NCBI GenBank assembly: GCA_003255025.1
Contig: QANY01004083.1
Coordinates: 32,182-96,181, forward strand
Source of the DNA: Datisca glomerata
Taxonomy: Eukaryota > Streptophyta > Magnoliopsida > Cucurbitales > Datiscaceae
Length of the DNA: 64,000 bases
Direction of reading: 5' to 3'
The notes under the pieces are model-generated. The model did not search any database, was not told the DNA's origin, and saw only the letters and a program-made list of their open reading frames with translations. Position numbers and translations under genes: made by a program. Shown here piece after piece: positions 60,241 through 64,000 of this stretch. Numbering within the stretch: the first letter of the stretch is position 1; the number at the start of each line of letters is the position of its first letter.

Positions 60241-62699
60241 TTCTCTTACTCATTCTCCCTTTCCCTCTCACTAATTTGCTTCTCTCTCTCTCTCTCACCC
60301 TCTCCCCCGCTCTCTCTCTCACTTTCTCTCTATCACTAACTCCCCCTCTCTCTAGCTCTCTCCCCTAAATCTCTCGCTCTCTCTCCCTCACTCGCTCACT
60401 TTCATCCCTTCTCGCTCTCTCCCCCTCACCCACTCTCTCACACTCTCTCTCTCACCTAATCTCTCTCTCCCTCTCTTTCACACCCTCTCTCACTCTCTCC
60501 CTCTCTCTCTCTTGCTCTCTCCCTCTCTCTCCCTCTCTCTTTCGCTCTCTCCCTTTCATTCTCTCACTCTCTCCTTCTCTCTCTCCCTCTCTCTCGCTCT
60601 CTCCCTCTCTCTCTCTCTCCCTCTCTCTCCCTCTCTCTCTCTCGCTCTCGCTCTCTACCACTAACTCAAACTCTATCTCTCCCCTCACTCTTTCGCTCTC
60701 TCACCCTCACTCACTCTCTCTCACTCTAACAATCTCACACTCTAACAATCTCACACTCTCTCTCCTCACTTACTCTTTCTCTCTCTCTCCCTCTCTCTCT
60801 ATCACTAATTCACACTGTCTCTCTCCCTCACTCTCTCCCCCTCACTTACTCTCTCACTCTCTTCCCCTCACTCACCCTCACTCTCTCGCTCTCTCTCACT
60901 CACTCTCTCTCACTCACTCTCTCTCCCTCACACACACTCTCTCTCTCATTCTCTCATTCTCTGCCTCTATCCCCCTCTTTCTCACGCTCTCTATCAGTAA
61001 CTCACTCTCTCTCTCCCTCACTCGCTCCCCTCACTCTCTCATCCCTTCTCCCTCTCATTAATTTGCTTCTCTCTTTCTCTCTCTCTATCACCCTCTCCCC
61101 CGCTCTCTCTCTCACTTTCTCTCTCTATCACTAACTCCCCCTCTCTCTAGCTCTCTCCCCTCAATCTCTCGCTCTCTCTCCCTCACACGCTCACTTTCAT
61201 CCCTTCTCGCTCTCTCCCCCTCACCCACTCACTCTCTCACACTCTCTCTCTCCCCCTCTTTCACACCCTCTCTCGCTCTCTCCCTCTTTCTCTCTTACTC
61301 TCTCCCTCTCTCACCCTCTCTCTATCGCTCTCTCCCTTTCACTCTCTCGCTCTCTCCTTCTCTCTCTCTCCCTCTCCCACTCACTTAATTTCTCACTCTC
61401 TTCCCCTCACTCACCCTCACTCTCTCGTTCTCTCTCACTCACTCTCTCCCTCACTCTCTCTCTCATTCTCTCTTTCTCTCCCTCTCTCGCTCTCTCCCCT
61501 TCTATCTCACGCTCTCTCTATTAGTAGCTCACTCACTCCCTCTCTCCCTCACTCGCACCTCTCACTCTCTCATCCCTTCTCACTCTATTCCCCTCACCCA
61601 CTCAGTCTCTCCCTCTCTCTCTATCACTAATTCACACTGTCTCTCTCCCTCACTCTCTCACTCTCTCCCCCTCACTTACTCTCTCACTCTCTTCCCATCA
61701 CTCACCCTCACTCTCTCGCTCTCACTCTCTCACTCTCTCTCCCTCACTCTCTCTCTCTCATTCTCTCTCTCATTCTCTCTTTCTCTCCCTCTCTCGCTCT
61801 CTCCCCCTCTATCTCACGCTCTCTCTATCAGTAACTCACACACACACTCTCTCTCTCCCTCACTTGGTCCCCTCACTCTCTCATCCCTTCTCCCTCTCAC
61901 TAATTTGGTTCTCTCTTTCTCTCTCTCACCCTCTCCCCCGCTCTCTCTCTCACTTTCTCTCTCTATCACTAACTCCCCCTCTCTCTAGCTCTCTCCCCTC
62001 AATCTCTCGCTCTCTCTCCCTCACTCGCTCACTTTCATCCCTTCTCGCTCTCTTCCCCTCACCCACTCACTCTCTCCCTCTCTCTCTCTATCACTAATTC
62101 ACACTGTCTCTCTCCCTCACTCTCTCACTCTCTCCCCCTCACTTACTCTCTCACTCTCTTCCCCTCACTCACCCTCACTCTCTCGCTCTCTCTCACTCAC
62201 TCTCTCTCCCTCACTCTCTCTCTCTCATTCTCTCTTTCTCTCTCTCTCTCTCTCGCTCTCTACCCCTCTATCTCACGCTCTCTCTATCAGTAACTCACAC
62301 ACTCTCTCTCTCTCTCCCTCACTCGCTCCCCTCACTCTCTCATCCCTTCCCCCTCTCACTAATTTGCTTCTCTCTTTCTCTCTCTCACCCTCTCCCCCAC
62401 TCTCTCTCTCACTTTCTCTCTCTATCACTAACTCCCCCTCTCTCTAGCTCTCTCCCCTCAATCTCTCACTCTCTCTCCCTCACTCGCTCACTTTCATCCC
62501 TTCTCGCTCTCTCCCCCTCTCCCACTCTCTCTCTCACTCTCTCTCTCACCCACTCTCTCTCCCCCTCTTTCACACCCTCTCTCGCTCTCTCCCTCTTTCT
62601 CTCTTGCTCTCTCCCTCTCTCACCCTCTCTCTTTCGCTCTCTCCCTTTCACTCTCTCGCTCTCTCCTTCTTTCTCTCGCTCTCTCCCTCTCTCACTCTC
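60241..62699 (+). repeat. Repeat unit with TTCATCCCTTCTCGCTC, four copies
   Basis: TTCATCCCTTCTCGCTC lies at 60401, 61196, 62034 and 62493, spaced 795, 838 and 459 bp. Each is preceded by TAATTTGSTTCTCTC, CCTCTCCCCC, ATCACTAACTCCCCCTC and CTAGCTCTCTCCCC. The spacing differences come from loss or gain of the CTATCAGTAACTCAC and CTTCCCMTCACTCACCC part. No gene is seen. Confidence 0.85.
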
Positions 62700-63425
62700 C
62701 TACTCTCTCTCATTCTCTCCCTCCCTCCCACCCTCTCTCTCTTTCACTCTCTCTCTATCTCACTCACTCACTCTCTCACATACAATCTCTCTCACTCCCT
62801 CTCTCACACACACTCCCTCTCACTCTCTCTCCTTCTCTCTCTCTCTCTATCTCTCTCTCTCACTCTCACTCTCTCTATCTCTACTCACACGTTCTCTCTC
62901 TCTCCGTCACACTCTCTCTCTCTCTCACTCACTCTCTCTCTCACTCACTCTCTCTCTCTCTCCCTCCTTTCTTTCTCTCACACTCTCTCTCTTTCCTCAC
63001 ACTCTCACCCTCTCTCCCCCTCTCTACCCTTCTTTCTTTCTCATACACACTCTCCCTCTCAAACTCTATCTCTATCACGCTCACACACTCTCTCTCACTC
63101 ACTCTCACAATCAATCTCTCTCTCCTTCTCTCTTTCTCCTTCTCTCTCAGTCTCGCTCTCCCCCTCTCTATTTCACTCTGTCTCTCTCTATCACTAACTC
63201 CCCCTCTCTCTAGCTCTCTCAGCTCACTCTCTCCCTCTCTCCCCCTCACTCACTCACTCTCTCGCTGTCTTTCCCTCACTAACTCACTTTCAACCTCTCT
63301 CGCTCTCTCCCCCTCACTAACGCACACTCTCTCTCACCCACTCTCAATCCCACACTCTCTCGCTCTCTTCGTCTCTCACTCTTTTGCTCTTTCCCTTTCA
63401 CTCTCCCTCGCTCTCTTCCCCTTAA

Positions 63426-63457
<32 letters not shown>

Positions 63458-64000
63458 ACTCTCTCCCTGTCTCTCTCTATGACTAACTCACACTCTCTCT
63501 CCCTTACTCTCTCCCCTCTCTCGTTCTCTCCCCCTCACTCACTCTCTCTATCTCTCACTCTAACAATCACACACACACTTTCTCACCCTCACTTACTGTT
63601 TCTCTCTCACTCACTCACTGTCTTTCTCTCTCTCTGGCTTTCTCCCCCTCTCTCTCTCACCCTCTCTCTCTATCACTAACTTACACTCACTATCTCCCTC
63701 ACTCTCTCCCCTCACTCTCTCGCTCTCTCCCCCCACTCACACACTCACTCTCTCAGTCTCTCTCTCACTCTCTCTGCTGCTCACTCTCACTCACTCTCTC
63801 TGTCACTCATTCTCTCTGTCTCTCTCCCTCACTCACTCTCTCACTCTCATTTTCTCTTTCTCTCCCTCATTCTCTCTTTCTCTCTCTCGCTCTTTCCTCC
63901 GCTCTATCACGCTCTCTCTATCACTAACTCAATCTCTCACTCTCTCTCCTTCTCTCTCTCTATCTCTCTCTTTCACTCTCCCCCCCCCTCTCTCTCGCTT
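62700..64000 (+). repeat. Copy of 54330-55520, to the window end
   Basis: Matches at an offset near 8350 to about 63990, ending with TTTCCTCCGCTCTATCACGC and TATCACTAACTCAATC. The array continues past the right edge. Confidence 0.8.

Larger units (their letters stand above)
1..64000 (+). repeat. 64-kb strand-asymmetric CT/CACT satellite block
   Basis: The whole window apart from 37094-37413 is a pyrimidine-rich array on the + strand, made of CTCT, CACT, CCCT and TTCT words with (CA)n tracts. G is scarce throughout, so the - strand is a GA/GTGA purine array. The asymmetry has the same sense from end to end, with no inverted segment seen. Copies diverge by substitutions and small length changes, and longer duplications are layered on the simple words. 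This is seen directly. A plant heterochromatic satellite is inferred from the embedded copia fragment. Confidence 0.95.

Noticed and set aside
59612..60688. - strand frames rich in Arg-Glu-Arg, suggestive of an RE/RS splicing protein
   Set aside because: They are the complement of CTCTCTCGCTCTCTCC runs. Similar frames appear wherever those runs occur, with no complex sequence around them.
1..64000. Telomere or rDNA spacer array
   Set aside because: No TTTAGGG or TTAGGG runs and no rRNA sequence are present. The CT/CACT words fit neither.

Overview
The window is one continuous block of low-complexity satellite DNA with one short piece of recognisable sequence in it. The + strand is almost pure pyrimidine: C and T, with A coming mostly as CACT or (CA)n, and G very rare. 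The orientation never flips in 64 kb. No host gene, rRNA, tRNA or CRISPR array is visible. The many open frames (Ser/Leu/His/Thr/Pro on +, Arg/Glu/Val on -) exist because TAG and TGA need G and TAA needs AA. They are not genes.

The only complex sequence is at 37094-37413. Read on the - strand it is a badly decayed fragment of a Ty1/copia retrotransposon polyprotein, running from the integrase C-terminal region to the start of the reverse transcriptase. It carries four in-frame stops and two frame changes. Ty1/copia elements of this type are typical of plants, so a flowering-plant nuclear genome is the most likely source (inference). A highly repetitive heterochromatic location is likely but cannot be shown from the window alone.

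The satellite has layered structure. From 1 to about 35 kb the landmark is a box beginning TTAATCTYTCACACCCAC, followed by a TGTCCTTCACTTTCTCTC-like stretch and then a (CA)n tract, repeated roughly forty times. Within this part lie three 2-3 kb copies (310-7518), a nearly identical 662-bp tandem (7563-9036), a 1.7-kb tandem (15161-19213), a 114-bp minisatellite (20660-21125), and larger blocks A, B, C and D that recur between 13 and 34 kb. A single N at 26689 joins two of these blocks and is probably an assembly join. From about 36 kb the box disappears and a second family takes over, marked by CTAACAATCA. The stretch 35.6-45.6 kb also carries CTAGGGCTAT and CACTACRAA landmarks. The stretch 45.6-64 kb is marked by ATCACTAACTC and CGCTCTCTCCC and has 0.5-1.3 kb duplications throughout.

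Nothing here works together as genes. The likely history is slippage and unequal exchange building nested tandem repeats in one direction, with one retrotransposon fragment captured at 37.1 kb. A paralogous copy of that target at 39.7 kb lacks the fragment.
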